Shown here: positions 47,807 through 59,691 of the stretch, one piece after another
How positions within the stretch are numbered: the first letter of the stretch is position 1
Layout of the letters: every line of letters starts with the position of its first letter
DNA from: Aquatica leii
Taxonomy: Eukaryota; Arthropoda; Insecta; Coleoptera; Lampyridae
Length of the DNA: 64,000 bases
Direction of reading: 5' to 3'
Assembly: GCA_035610365.1 (NCBI GenBank)
Contig: CM069432.1
Coordinates: 69,692,520 to 69,756,519 of the forward strand
Program-made: the position numbers and the translations under genes
The notes under the pieces: generated by a model
Databases searched by the model: none
What the model saw: the letters and a program-made list of their open reading frames with translations, nothing else
Told to the model about the DNA's origin: nothing

Positions 47807-48390
47807 TTAAACTTGTTTATAAGTGTCAGTGACATGCTTTTTATACTCTTCAGGTTTACACCACAATTCTGCTGCTAAAGCGTTTAATGGACTATCAATA
47901 TTTGGTTCTGCGAGAAGTGACTGTATTGATAATAAAATAGTCCGAACATCGTACAATGCTGACCATTTATCTTTTAAAATATCTAAACATATATTGCCAT
48001 TATTATCAATATTAGGGTGAAAGCAAGGTGTTATAAATTTAACAAATGGTGCTGTATATGGATATGAATTAGGAAATTGTAAGTATAATTTATATTTTTG
48101 AGTTTCATAAACAGTTTCTTTGGGCCCTGTGATCGTTCCAATCCACCGAAATAAATTCTCACCTTCTGGGAAAGCTGAGACCCCTCTTTCTTGAGACATC
48201 ATCAATGTCATAAGTTCTTTTTGTAATCTAAATGAAAAAACAATTACATTGAAGATGAGAGAAAGGTTAATGTCAAACAAACCTACCTTTTAGTCACTGC
48301 ATTATTATCAGTCGGATTAGTCCTTCCTTCATCACTATGTTTTGAACTATCTGAGCGTTGTGCATAATAAGGATCAACGTTTTGAGCCAT
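47807..48390 (-). CDS. UBE2C: Ubiquitin-conjugating enzyme E2 C
   Basis: Two exons on the minus strand, 48390-48287 and 48227-47807, separated by a 59-bp GT-AG intron that splits an Arg codon and restores [14 protein letters not shown]. The 174-residue product (human 179) has a 34-residue variable N-terminal extension, then the UBC fold with FHPNID (HPN at 105-107), [17 protein letters not shown] with the catalytic Cys115, and [16 protein letters not shown]. The [20 protein letters not shown] segment and the N-terminal extension identify UBE2C (UbcH10; vihar in flies) rather than another E2. It starts ubiquitin chains on substrates of the anaphase-promoting complex in mitosis. All key residues are present and the frame is clean. 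The neighbours are not functionally related, except a second E2 gene at 54084. Confidence 0.95.
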
Positions 48391-49519
48391 TCCTTTATAA
48401 AAAGCAACTTAGATTAATGTTTTAAAGGAGATGATAGCGACAGTTGACAATAAAATGTTGATTTAAAATGTACCAATCACCTGCAACCTTCAACGTCAAA
48501 TTTTATTGGTCTGTTTCAGTATTGAAAGATATAAACATAAATGAACATTTATTACCTTTTTCAATAACAATAGTATTTGCTATTGATTTATTTGGTAAAT
48601 TTCAGGAATTAGTTTAATTTTCCAAATACAATTTTATTTGTTTAATTGAAAATTAAAAAATATCATAATGGAAGTGTTCAACGCACCGACATTAAAGTAT
48701 ATAAGGTGTATCAATAACTTATTCGTAAACTCTGCGAAAACGTAGCTTTAAATTAATAGGCAATCCTTCCTAAGCGATACGCTATCTGGTGGCGTTTTTG
48801 ATAAACAGAAATAAAGGTATACAAACACAACCTCATTTTAAATTTTAATAAAAATTTCTTTGCAACGGTTTTTAATTACAGCTTCCATAGACTTCCATAA
48901 CTGCATCGTTGTCATTTGGTTGTCATCGATTGACTGACATTATTTAACATTAAATTACATTTTACGTTTTAGTAATTCAATTGTTGTAAAATTTGAAGTT
49001 GCTACATCATGACGTTGAATATTGCAATAATCGTTTACTTATTGTTGTGTTACAGCGAGAAGTGAGAATAAAGTTGATTGCACATTTGCACTAGAGCATG
49101 TACATTTTAAAGCAGTTTACGGTAACTAATCCAAATGATTTATATTGCTCCAGAAACAAACAGCAACCGACGAGAAAAAACCTAAATATGTTTTATTTAA
49201 TATAATAATCATAATATTCAATTGTAATGCTTGGTTGTGACGATATATGGGTAATATTATATAAACCTATATTGCAATTAATACAACAGAATCATACTTA
49301 AATAACTTAACCGGTAAATTTTACTTACATTACCCATTTTAATTAAACTTATTAATCTTAATTCTAGAAAACTTAACATTAAAGAGGATAGAAATACTTT
49401 TAATTCAACTTTATAACCACATATAAAAACCAAAAAACTACAAAAACTTGAAACTGTATCTCATTAAATCAGGTTTCTGTTTAGACCACAGTGGCGCTGC
49501 GATCTTAATCGAGATTACC
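48391..49519. other. UBE2C upstream region, no gene seen
   Basis: Holds the UBE2C promoter by position. I cannot identify a TATA box or a specific site. No coding sequence recognised. Confidence 0.45.
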
Positions 49520-50106
49520 TATAGCGTTTTTCACTGAACAGATTTGAATGCGCACTAACACCGGGCGAGTTTACTGTGCACAATAATTGTGTTACCGGCA
49601 GTGCATTAACATTGCACTTCCAGTGAAAAATGAAATGCTTGAACAGTGCATCATATAATATATAATGGGAGAACTTCTTTATATTGTTACCCTTCGAATT
49701 AGTAATGACGTTGTTACTTTACAACTTCCAGACCAGTCAACGCACTTTAAACTAATGAGTAAAGTTAAAATGCATTTATCTAGAATTTGCATATATCAAA
49801 TGTGTTTTTAGCTAATAATATATATACAGTAAATTACGTAAATGAATTAGTATCCAACAATTTTTACATGTTGAGGATATAGACAACTTTCAAATTATTT
49901 AAATCGCCATGTTTGCACTGGATCTGTTGCACTTGCATCTGTTGTCAGTGCAACAAAATCTGCACTAGTACAGAATCAAGTGCATTTATCAGACCAGTGA
50001 AAAATAATAAAACTGAATCAGTACGCATTAAAAATACCAGTGAAAAATAACAGAAACACTCAGTGCGTAAAAGTGCGCACTAGAATGACCAGTGAAAAAC
50101 GCTATA
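49520..50106. mobile_element. MITE with TATAGCGTTTTTCACTG ends
   Basis: The left end TATAGCGTTTTTCACTG (49520-49536) is exactly mirrored by CAGTGAAAAACGCTATA (50090-50106). The 587-bp interior has many CAGTGAAAAA and AGTGCGCAC words, some in both orientations, and no coding. A TA target, as used by Tc1/mariner-type elements, would fit because the ends begin and end with TA, but the flanks do not prove it. Confidence 0.8.
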
Positions 50107-50644
50107 AGAAAAACATATTTTCTATATTTTTATCTGTACTTTCTAAAATACTTATTGGGTTCAACAAAACAGCTTTACTTTTCGTTTCTTAAAAACATTT
50201 TGATAAAAATTATTATGAACATGATTATAAAAAATTCTAAAACTATAGTTTTTTTGATTTACAGTTTAATTGGTAAATGTTTATTATTTAACAATCAGTG
50301 GATATACATTAAGTATGAAAGAAAGAAGCCACATGTTGATGTACTATTAGGGAGTTATTCTACGCGTTATGATCGCTTTCCCTTATTAACGCAAACCTTA
50401 TTTTGATATTTACGCGTGCGCAGAAGTTTTTATTAAATAAGGGGAACCTTAATAAAATACCGTCTTCCCTTATTTACGAACGAATACGGTAAGAATTTAA
50501 GGTGTCGTTATTTCCCTTATAGCGTCATATGATAATAATCTTAACCTCCAAAGTTTGTTTGCGTTGATAGTTTTAGAGGGAAACAGAGGGAAACAAAAAA
50601 GAAAATGAGTACGAGTGAAAAAAAGCGAGACTACATAACAGCTA
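50107..50644. other. no supported gene
   Basis: An open frame of 104 codons (50092-50406) is hydrophobic low-complexity and starts inside the MITE; I do not accept it. A less AT-rich part (50330-50620) has recurring CCCTTATT words in both orientations, ending in ATGAGTACGAGTG at about 50605 with a short frame that stops after 18 codons. It might be a transposon or promoter remnant. Confidence 0.35.
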
Positions 50645-50875
50645 GTGCTGTAAATAGATAATTTTTAAATTATATAGATGCAGTTAATTTTTTTTTCTTT
50701 CAAAAATTATCTGGTATTAGATAATAGAAAAAACTATTCAAACTTTATATAGATAACAAATCACAGATGAAATCATGTAAGCAGTAATAACGATGAAGTT
50801 CATTTGAAGAACTACAATAGAATGCGGAAAATTACTGAAGCAAAACGTAAATATTGTAACCGAAATTTTACGAGA
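50645..50875. mobile_element. Partial hAT MITE (family B), reversed
   Basis: Begins AGTGCTGTAAATAGATAA, the reverse complement of the right end of the element at 39522-39959, and ends near GCGGAAAATTACTG, matching its internal TTTCCCGCAT block in reverse. The other terminus is missing. Next to it an AT dinucleotide run occupies 50880-50899. Confidence 0.65.
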
Positions 50876-50939
50876 CACTTATATATATATATATATATAA
50901 ATAAAAATTGATTTTCGGATTACTTCTCGTGTTGAATTG

Positions 50940-51990
50940 TTTTTATTTATATTACAACAACGTTTCGGTAAAATCTCATTTACCATTTTCCAGTTTAAAG
51001 TAACACTAATAATTATTACAAATGTTATAATTAAATTAAATTGTCACTGTCAAGATTTAATTGTTTGACTCCTTGTCACTGGACGATGCCGGACTTGATT
51101 TGTAATCAACTCGTTTGATGTTGATGTTGTAGGTTGGTTTGTCCTAATTGTATTTAATGAGCTTATTACATTTTTTGTTTTAATGCAAGGAAGTACCGTT
51201 TTCCATATTTTAGGTAATCGTATGCTGTCATCCCTTTTGTTTAAATTAGATGGTCGTTTTTCGATTTCAATCGCTTCTCTTGCTACCCTAGACCAAAAAT
51301 GTTCAACACTTGCTAGGACTTTTGTGTTGTTAAAGTCAATTGAATGTCCCGATTCCTTAACGTGTTGGGCTAGTGAAGACGACGGAAGACCTTGTCTAAC
51401 TGCCAGTTTATGTTCTTCAACTCTTGCGGCGACTCGTCTATTTGTTTGACCAACATATGTCTTATTGCACATACCGCATGGAACTTCATATACTCCTTGT
51501 GTTTCAAGTGGGATATAATCTTTAGGAGACTGTAGCATAGAGCTTATTTTCTTATTTGTAGTAAATACAGTTTTAATATTATACCGTAATAGAATTTTGC
51601 TAATTTTATCCGTTACGTTTTTAACGTAAGGCAGAAATGCTTTTGTCAGTAATGTCTCTTGTTGAGATAACTGATTTGTTGTAATTATTTGTTTCCTGAC
51701 AGCGTTCATAATAATGTTATTTGAATATCCATTATCCATTAAAACTTTCTTTAAATAATTAATTTCTAGATTATAATGTTCATTATCCGTTAAACGTTTA
51801 GACCTGGTAATTAGTGTATTAACTACGGATGCTAGTTGAGCTGATGGTGATGTGATTTAGCATTAAGGTATCTGTTAGTATTAGTTATCTTTCTATAAAC
51901 TGTATAACCCAATTGATTATCTTTTTTCTTTTTTATTAGAACGTCCAAAAAACAAGTTTTGCTCTACTGCGAGAATCCATTTATGAAACA
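50940..51990 (-). pseudogene. Penelope-like element fragment 2 (GIY-YIG)
   Basis: A 229-codon minus-strand frame (51739-51050) encodes the end of a Penelope-like polyprotein: LTKAFLPYVKNVTDKISKIL, then VYEVPCGMCNKTYVGQTNRR, RVEEHKLAVRQG and LAQHVKESGHSIDF of the GIY-YIG endonuclease. It is a different subfamily from the 40.5-kb element. Upstream, 51740-51990 holds the end of the RT region with [20 protein letters not shown], interrupted by stops. The 3' flank (50957-50993) carries a GGTAAA/TTTACC stem followed by GAAACGTTG, similar to the hammerhead-like part of Penelope tails, although the CTGATGA strand is degraded. 5'-truncated copy. Confidence 0.85.
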
Positions 51991-52260
51991 AGACGTGTCT
52001 TAAACCAAATAAGCGTTGACGTTTTTAAACTTCATCTTTATTTAAGCAACAAAATGCATTTTCTTCTTTGGGACACGGTACAAAAGTTGTCTTCTTTTGA
52101 ACGGAAATATTATATAACAATTGTTTTTAGCAATGTCATGTTGAAAAAAAAGTTGCCGTACAGGATCAAATGACCTTCCACCTTTATTAATCAAGTATAC
52201 GATGAAATTAAGATAATTGTCGATACATTCAAAGGAAAAATAATTTTTTGACGGCATTAT

Positions 52261-52690
52261 TTTTAATAGTACTTTTGAGTGCTAGATAATGTTTTGGAAC
52301 CGATGCCGTACTTTTTCAAATAACCCCCCAGGACCACGGAAGAGAGGGGTTGCAACCCTCGATATTTTTCCCTTGTCGCATGATTCTTGTACGGCGTTGC
52401 GGAATAATGGATTAGAAGAGGTATTGAAACTGTATGGAACCGATGCCATACACAATCAATTGACCAAATTTACCCTGAAAATCGCCGGAAAATCAAAAAT
52501 TTTTCCGACTTTGTGGCGCACTATTTTTGTACGGCACTACGCGTTTTCCCATTATTTTTCATGGATCTATTGATGGTAAGAATGCCGTACAAAAATATAT
52601 GACCAAAATGTACCCGCTCTACCTGTGTTTTTGAATTCTCACTTGCACTCAGTTGGACAGCTTACAAGTGACGGCATAGTGTTGATTCTT
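52261..52690. repeat. Unclassified GC-richer segment with recurring GCCGTAC words
   Basis: GGAACCGATGCC followed by GTAC or ATAC occurs at about 52294 and 52437. GCCGTAC and its complement GTACGGC recur at about 52304, 52391, 52530 and 52584, and a TGACCAAA word occurs twice. A 94-codon frame crosses it but resembles nothing I know. It is clearly different in composition from its surroundings and probably belongs to an unidentified mobile element. Confidence 0.4.
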
Positions 52691-52699
52691 ATTATTTTA

Positions 52700-54050
52700 T
52701 GCCCTTCTATCTTTCTACATAGGTTTCCTGGTGGTTCAAATGAGGGCCCGTAGTCTAAGAGGCTATGGCAAAAGATATAGTATACTGTGGTATAACTACG
52801 TATAACTCAAAGATCTAATCCGCGCACACAAATTCACGTCCCCAGTTGGCGAAAGGATATTTAAAACCTGTTGATCGGGAAGGTCACCCAAGTTTGTAGA
52901 AACAATTTAAAAAAAAACTGATTAGCAATTAATTTTTCAATTTGTAATTATGTATATGATTTTATTTCATACGTAACTTTAGTTAATAAAATATGTTTCT
53001 GAACTAAAAATAAATCCCAGTGGCTAGTACAAAACAAAACACGCGTTCTTGGAAGAGACACCACTAAGTTACTTATTGCGTTTAGTCGACAAAAAATATT
53101 TATGTTGATTACGTCGCAAAAATTTTTATTAAACGTAAACAAATTGAACGTATCTGTATAACAACGAAGTTCTGTTGCAATAATGTTCCAGGTTAGTGTT
53201 ATTTTTGTTTCTCAGTTATAACGTCACAAAACGTAATATTTACGTTACATGCTTAGTTGGCAGTTAGACAACAAAAAAATATTTACCAAAATTGATCTGA
53301 TTAGGGCATACCATCATATTCCGGCGGTTGATAAGGAATATATCCATTGCCTGGCAATCGGTAAAAAAGATATAAAAAAGTCAGACATCTTACGAATTGT
53401 AAAAATAAATAAATCGTTCTAATTTACAAAATGAAAATATTGAAGTGGCTTAATACGTAGGATAAAAATAGTGATATCTACAACGTATAACCACACCTTT
53501 TCCATATGTTGAATATAATTTTATCACAGATTTTATTATGTATACTGTTTGATTTATAGACGTCTTACAATAATTTCCAGTGTTACTAAGCTAATTATTT
53601 TTTATACACGGTAATAAAAGCATCGTATAACTAACGTTATACGACCTCGGTCTTTATCGTAATTATACCGTAAATATTACATTACACAAATAACGTAATA
53701 GAAGTGATCTAGTAACGTTAAAATGATAAAATAAATACGTGATCTGGTTGCCTTTTATATTGCAAGAAATTACAAAGTGATGTCTGAAACCGGTAATTCT
53801 TATTTTTATTAATATGCCGCGAGATTACCTAATAATAGATATACCACAGATAACTACGTATTTGTACAAAAACAAATAAGAATTTACTCTTTATAATTTT
53901 TTTAAAACGATTTGCTTTTAAATGTTTAGTTAGAATTATTAAAAAGTAAACGTGACAACAATGTGTAAAGAATGAGGTTATGTACTTTTGAATTTTATAA
54001 ATCTTGATTATAATATGATTATAATGTAAACTATTATTCAAGTTAGTTAG
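52700..54050. other. no intact gene; contains a gypsy RT scrap
   Basis: Mostly AT-rich without coding sequence. The upstream flank of UBE2T (about 53400-54083) is unremarkable apart from several CGTTATAC and TAACGTTA words. Confidence 0.4.
53276..53376 (+). pseudogene. Isolated gypsy RT fragment
   Basis: The reading KIFTKIDLIRAYHHIPAVDK matches the reverse transcriptase block of Ty3/gypsy elements with its first catalytic Asp (F-x-K-I-D-L-x-x-A-Y-H-x-I-P). Only about 33 codons are present and nothing around them continues the gene. Confidence 0.65.
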
Positions 54051-54083
54051 TCATTATTGATTGTAATAAACACGAAAACGAAA

Positions 54084-54542
54084 ATGCAAAAACAACAGCG
54101 TTTATTGAAAGAATTAGGAAAAATATCTCGATTACCACCAAAAGGAATTTCTTTATGTGCAAAAGACGAAAAATTAAATATACTCGAAGCAAACATTTTG
54201 GGGCCTGAAAGTACTCCTTACGAAAACGGTAGATTTTATTTAGAGTTGCTTATTCCAGACAACTATCCATTTTCACCACCATCTATTAAATTTTTAACAA
54301 AAGTTTATCATCCTAATATAGACGATAATGGGAGAATATGTTTAGATTTAATGAAGATGCCACCCAAGGGGAGTTGGAAACCTACAATTGGTTTAGAAGG
54401 GCTCTTAATTGCAATTAGGATGCTGTTAGAATCTCCTAATCCTGATGATCCATTAATGACTGATATTGCTGAGGAGTTCAAAAGTGATAAAGAAGAATAC
54501 ATTCGAAAAGCCAAATTATTTACAAAAGAGCATGCTAAATAA
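54084..54542 (+). CDS. UBE2T: Ubiquitin-conjugating enzyme E2 T
   Basis: A single uninterrupted exon of 152 codons. I prefer the ATG at 54084 (MQKQQRLLKELGKISR) over the in-frame ATG at 54057 because UBE2T proteins begin with MQ and a basic first helix. The UBC core shows YHPNID (HPN at 76-78), GRICLDLMKMPPKGSWKP with catalytic Cys86, at the same number as in human UBE2T, and LLESPNPDDPLMTDIAEEF, all typical of this family. With FANCL as partner it monoubiquitinates FANCD2 in the Fanconi crosslink-repair pathway. The C-terminus ends at KEHAK, shorter than in vertebrates, where it is extended. Its lack of introns contrasts with the neighbouring genes; whether that is ancestral or due to retroposition is open. 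It faces KXD1 tail to tail. Confidence 0.93.
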   Translation: MQKQQRLLKELGKISRLPPKGISLCAKDEKLNILEANILGPESTPYENGRFYLELLIPDNYPFSPPSIKFLTKVYHPNIDDNGRICLDLMKMPPKGSWKPTIGLEGLLIAIRMLLESPNPDDPLMTDIAEEFKSDKEEYIRKAKLFTKEHAK

Positions 54543-55491
54543 TGTATTTCATAAGTTTTTAAATTGCAGTGGACCCAAATGAAATGTAAACATTGTTTAA
54601 AATATGAAAATGTGTAGTGATTTGGCATGAAATTTAAAACTTTTATATCATAAATATTTTATATTAAAAAATTGAATTTATATACTTGGTTTAATGCATC
54701 ATTTTTTAAAAACTGCTAATGTGTGATAATGAATCAGTTTTCATTATCACATATAAGATTTTCTTCTGAAGACTAGAGCTCGTTGCTAACCTATTGTGCT
54801 TGCTTTTTGAATTAGTTCTCCACAAACAAGAGGATGCAAAAATACCTCGCCACCTGTTCCAGCTATACCACCATCATCTAGGATATGAGAATTGCTCTTT
54901 TGCGATGTTTTACAGGTATTTTATGATTTCCAGACAAGCCTCTGATCAGTGTTAATGTTTATCACAAAGCCTTTATTACTGTTCTATTTTGAACTCAACT
55001 ATTTTTGCAATTATTGTTTGGTTGAACTGTTTTATTTTAAGTCTGATCTATTATGAAATACATGATAAAGTTTGAACCTGCTTATTCAAAAAGGTAACTT
55101 CAAATAAGAAAGTCTCGAATTGTTGAATCTTAAGGAAATTGTTGATCAAAAAGGGTTTTTGGTGTGCACAGTACATACAAGAATGATGTTAATAGTTTGC
55201 AATACCGACAATTTGCATCTTTAAGAACCTCAATGCAAAAAGAAATGTGTAAATTTAAGTTCTAAATAATAATTTGAACTTGATCAACATTAATTTCCTT
55301 GCTACTATTTCATAAGCCTTTAAATTGTTGAATTAAAAATATATTATTTAGGATAATCTAGAAACATTGACATAATAGTTAAAAGCAAAATACACCTTCA
55401 ATTAATTAAGCAGTAAATATATTCAATTACATTCACTTAAATTATACGAACTTAAAATTACAGATCACAGTGTTTTAAGGTCATAGAAAAT
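54543..55491. other. UBE2T/KXD1 convergent 3' region
   Basis: Both genes end into this 0.95-kb AT-rich spacer. I see no coding sequence or repeat. Confidence 0.5.
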
Positions 55492-56007
55492 TTATTTGCT
55501 CATGCTAGAGGTTTCATTAACTGCATTACTCTGCTCTTTGGATTCACAAATTTGATCAGGTAGTTGATCCTCCTCGCATTCTTCTGCTAAACTACTTCTT
55601 TGTGCTTCAGCTAATGCGTCAGGGTATTGTGTAGTTAATTTAGCTTTAATTGCACGAATCTTTTTAAAAATATAATCTAAATCTTTTTTCATATCTTGAA
55701 GTAGTTGAGTGTGTTTTTTAAACTCAGGTGCCACTGCTTTGAGCCGTGATGCACTTAAGGCATTGCAATTAGTGAGCATTTCATTAGTTTTCTCAAAACG
55801 TTGTAACCTGCAATGTATTTATTATTCTCAAATTAACAGTTTTTGATACAATTACAATTACATTTGTTTTTGCGCCCTAATCATAGTTTCTACGTCTTGC
55901 TGATTGACAATTCCTGCAAGTCCTTGAATAAATACTTCAGGTGCTGTATAATTTTGAAAACATTCAATACTGTAATCACTCTCAGGTGTACCTTTGCTTT
56001 CGTCCAT
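55492..56007 (-). CDS. KXD1: KxDL motif-containing protein 1 (BORC subunit)
   Basis: Two minus-strand exons, 56007-55862 and 55807-55492, with a 54-bp GT-AG intron that splits a Met codon and restores RAQKQMLQRFEKTNEMLTNC. The 153-residue product (human 176) has FIQGLAGIVNQQDVETMIRA near the N-terminus, then a helical coiled-coil region with SASRLKAVAPEFKKHTQLL and the namesake KKDL motif at residues 89-92 followed by DYIFKKIRAIKAKL, and a short acidic C-terminal tail. KXD1 is part of BORC, which recruits ARL8 to lysosomes and sets their position. Frame and splice sites are intact. The gene is convergent with UBE2T. Confidence 0.93.
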
Positions 56008-56466
56008 ATTTTAGTATCAACTTTAATAACAGAGTAAAAAAAAATACATCTATGCAATCTTTAATGTAAGGAAAACTTACTGTATTTAGAGACCTAAAAA
56101 CTCTTTTTTGTTTCAATCTTTATCATTTGAACGAACAATAAGTCTAACGAATTGGTTCATTTTTTATTTCATTTTCATTTGTGTGTCTGTACATTTTAGT
56201 TTTGTTTATTAATTAATAATCGTAATAATTAATTATGTTTCACAGACCTTCCTTATAATTTGCTTACAATCCTCAATCCTTACAAATTACAATAGTTACA
56301 ATACATGATTTCGTTAATCTAGTAATACATGCAGTACATTAACCAATACCGTTGACTGACAACGCCAATACATAATCAATAATGAACTGAACTGTCAAAA
56401 TTGTGTCATTAATACGCGCAGCGCTGCCAACCAAATTACCAACCTCAATAGACAAAATTAAAATGT
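56008..56466. other. KXD1 upstream region
   Basis: Includes the KXD1 promoter by position. No site recognised; no other gene. Confidence 0.45.
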
Positions 56467-56474
56467 AGTACAGG

Positions 56475-57105
56475 CAGGGGTAGGCAAAATACACCTTGAA
56501 TTGAAATTGAAATACAAAATACAAATTACATTAATATTGTGTATTTAAAATACTAGATACAAGATATATAATACAAAATGTTCAAAATACAAAATGTAAA
56601 ATAGTATTTCAATTACAAATACAAATTACTTTGTAACACAAAAGTAACGTGTAAATAATCTTCATTCACTTGACAAATTTAACTACTTCTTTTTTTTAAT
56701 AAAAAGATTTTTTTCTTTCAAAAAAACTATTTTTTTAAATTGTTTGTATGATAAAATACGTCTAGTTAGTGAATGTATAAAATTTGCAAATGAAAATAGA
56801 CGTTCCACTTTTTCCACGTGCCGAAAAACATATACATACTTCTATTAAATCGAATTTTATAAACATTTTTTTACTATAATTTTAAATTAAGAAACGGTTA
56901 TAACGTATAAAATTAACGGTTTACTCATTTACGTTAGTCTCGAGTAATTAATGCAATTGAAATACTCAAAATACATCAAACAATGTATTTAAAATACAAA
57001 TTACAAAATACTATTTTGCATTGTATCTAAATACAAATTACAAAATACAATTGTATTTTAAATACTATATTTGAAATACAAGTAATTCGTTACTGCCCAG
57101 CACTG
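56475..57105. mobile_element. hAT MITE (family A) with perfect 8-bp TSD
   Basis: Starts CAGGGGTAGGCAAAATAC, ends GTTACTGCCCAGCACTG; AGTACAGG is repeated exactly at 56467-56474 and 57106-57113. Subterminal arrays of AATACAAAATAC-like words occur at both ends, as in the relative at 3330-4033. 631 bp, no coding sequence. Confidence 0.9.
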
Positions 57106-57113
57106 AGTACAGG

Positions 57114-58735
57114 AGACGTAACTACCGAGAGGAAAGAGAAGGCAATTGCACAGGATCTGATTTGCCTTCGCCATTAGAACCAGTGGCCGCTGGACCATAA
57201 GGGCTCTAGGGTACGTGCGAACCCCCCGGATGTTTATTTAAAAAAAAACTGTACAAATTAATAAGAATTAAAATATTTAAACATATTTATAGGATGTAAA
57301 TAACAAATACTTTTAATTACTCTTAAACATCAATCTAATATGGTCGTCATTCAAAGCAACGTATATGAAAAAGGTAATTTTTTTATGTTGGTGTATATGT
57401 AGCAGAGGATTCTAACGTGCCGTCGCGACTCCCGCTAAGAGATTTAATATGCAGTTTTAACATGTGAAAGGGCTCTCGCGTTTGTAGCTTGCGATGGTTT
57501 CAATTCAGTAATCATAAAGCTGTCGGAGTTGCACAACGTGTTGTAAGTGAAACGGTATTTGTCATACGTAATTTTCTAAAAATGCAAAAAAGTATTGTAC
57601 AATTTTTTTTAAATGAAGTTGTAAAGCTGTCTTGAAGGTTGAAATAATATCTCTCAGAAAGCTATAGAAATACCGCATTACAGTTTTACCGAAAAGAAAA
57701 CAATAAAATGAAGTCGATCGTAACATGTTCGTTGAATCATACTAGACGATACTATTATTTTTGAACGTCTACACATATTCAAATAGTATTATTTTACCTT
57801 TATTGTTAATCAGCATGTGTCCGAAAAATCGTCTCTTTAGTAGCTTTAATAATACCAAATCTCAATTCATACAAAACCAAAATTCGTGGTTTCCGATTCA
57901 AAGTAGTAAATTAAAAAAAAAAACGCCTTTATTATTGCTTTATTAGCAAAATGCAAAACTTTTCAACTAGGCAGAAAAAAATTAAAAATGTTTTTTTACA
58001 GTTTTTAATAGGGTTGCCATTTGTAAAAATTCAAAGCCGGGACAAATAGGTTTCAAACTCTAAATTTTTAAATTGCAAACTCAAACAATTTTTTAAATTA
58101 TTATTATGTATTATGTAAATTCAATCATGGCAACTTTATATGTTTTGTTTCCCATATTTATTGTTTTATTCCCAATTTCACCGATAAAACTAACGACGTT
58201 AGGATGTAGGTATGTAAAATTCAAGTTACAATATGTATGTTTTTCTTCAGTAATTTCCCGCATTCCATAGTAGTTCATCAAATGAACTCAATCTCTTGTT
58301 GTTACTACCTAGATTATTTCATCTATTATCTGTTATCTATATATAATAAAGTAAAGCACTACGGGGATTCCCCAAAATTGTGCGCAGCGCTAGTTTCCAA
58401 ATATGTACATAACATATCCAAAACAGTGTATGTATGTACAAACAATAAACTAATACACTGCAAAAGGTAGATAAGTGATTATGACAACACAAGAAAGATA
58501 TAACGGTAACGGCCACCGTCGATTTGGCTGATCTGGCTAAAAATTTCTGATGTAGCTCACACTAAGCCTTCTGATGGATGTCTTTTCATGGACATCTAAA
58601 CGTTTTTCGGACGTCTATAAAAGATCTAAAGTAAATACTATGGACGTTCATAGTACGTTACTTTGGACATCCAAAAAACGCCCATAATAGTTCCGGCCCT
58701 ATTTTCACTGTTCATACATTACAAAATTAGATACA
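57114..58735. other. no gene; mixed transposon scraps
   Basis: Contains a GC-richer patch (57120-57235) with a CAGTGGCCGCTGG word reminiscent of a hAT terminus, a partial copy of hAT MITE family B at 58205-58345 (GTAATTTCCCGCATTCC), and at 58555-58690 a stretch rich in GGACGTC and GGACATC words related to the ends of the next element. Confidence 0.5.
58205..58345. mobile_element. Partial hAT MITE (family B)
   Basis: Matches the interior and right part of the element at 39522-39959 (GTAATTTCCCGCAT, TAGTAGTT, ATTATCTGTTAT) in the same orientation, without either terminus. Confidence 0.6.
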
Positions 58736-59691
58736 ACCCAGTAAACACACGACGTCAGGGACGTTCGTTTTATGTCCAAATGATGTCTTTACATCCCGGG
58801 TTTTAAAACGCACCTCTTTAGGATGTCTTTAATAGGACGTCCTCAGTATGTCAATGAAGAACGTACGATGAGATGTCCTATGCAAACTTAGTGCGCGTGC
58901 CAACTTTCCTTCTTGTTCTCTGGTGCCTACACAACACCCGTACGCTCCTGGTATATCAAAGTGGTACACTCCGTTTGCACTATGTATTTGTTTTTGTTTG
59001 TGTTCTGACTACTTTATTTATCTGTTCTTTATTTTATTATCTAACGTTTTTTGTGTATTTTAGTGCATAAACAAATTTATTTGGTAAGTTTTTGGTACCT
59101 TGTATTTATTTATAATGTATAAAAATCATCATTTATAATTATTATTTTGAATCACTAATAATTAATAAAAAAGTTTATCAAAATTAAAAGATCACAATTA
59201 TTAATAATGGTGATTTAAAACCCCATCTCGCGCGCATACCTATGCGGTAAATTGAAAATATTTATTTTATGCAAAAAAAAATTTTTTCTACTGAAAATAT
59301 TTAAAAAAATGTTTTCTTTGTATTAAAGGATTAAAAGCGTTACGTTAGGGCAAAAAATCGCTAATCTAACTAAGAAACTATAACGTTAACGCGTTCTTGG
59401 TAACATTAGTTCATAGTTATGATTAGCGTGCGGATTTTTCGTATTGTATTACTATTTCCACAATAATTAGTTAGGTAGTTAAAAATACGTCTACAAATAA
59501 TTTTGTTTTTACCACATTCCACTGATGAAATGTAAATGCGAAACGTATAAAAATTCTTAATGAATTTGCAAAACTGACGTGTTTACAAATTTTTTTTTAA
59601 AAACGGTTTATACAATTTTTTACTGGTTATAATCGATCATCTCTTATGATTTAATCAATAATATAATAGACATAAACTTTCACCATAAAAC

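Noticed and set aside
50092..50406. Open frame of 104 codons on the plus strand
   Set aside because: It starts inside the right end of a MITE, is dominated by Lys, Ile, Phe and Leu from AT-rich sequence and resembles no protein.
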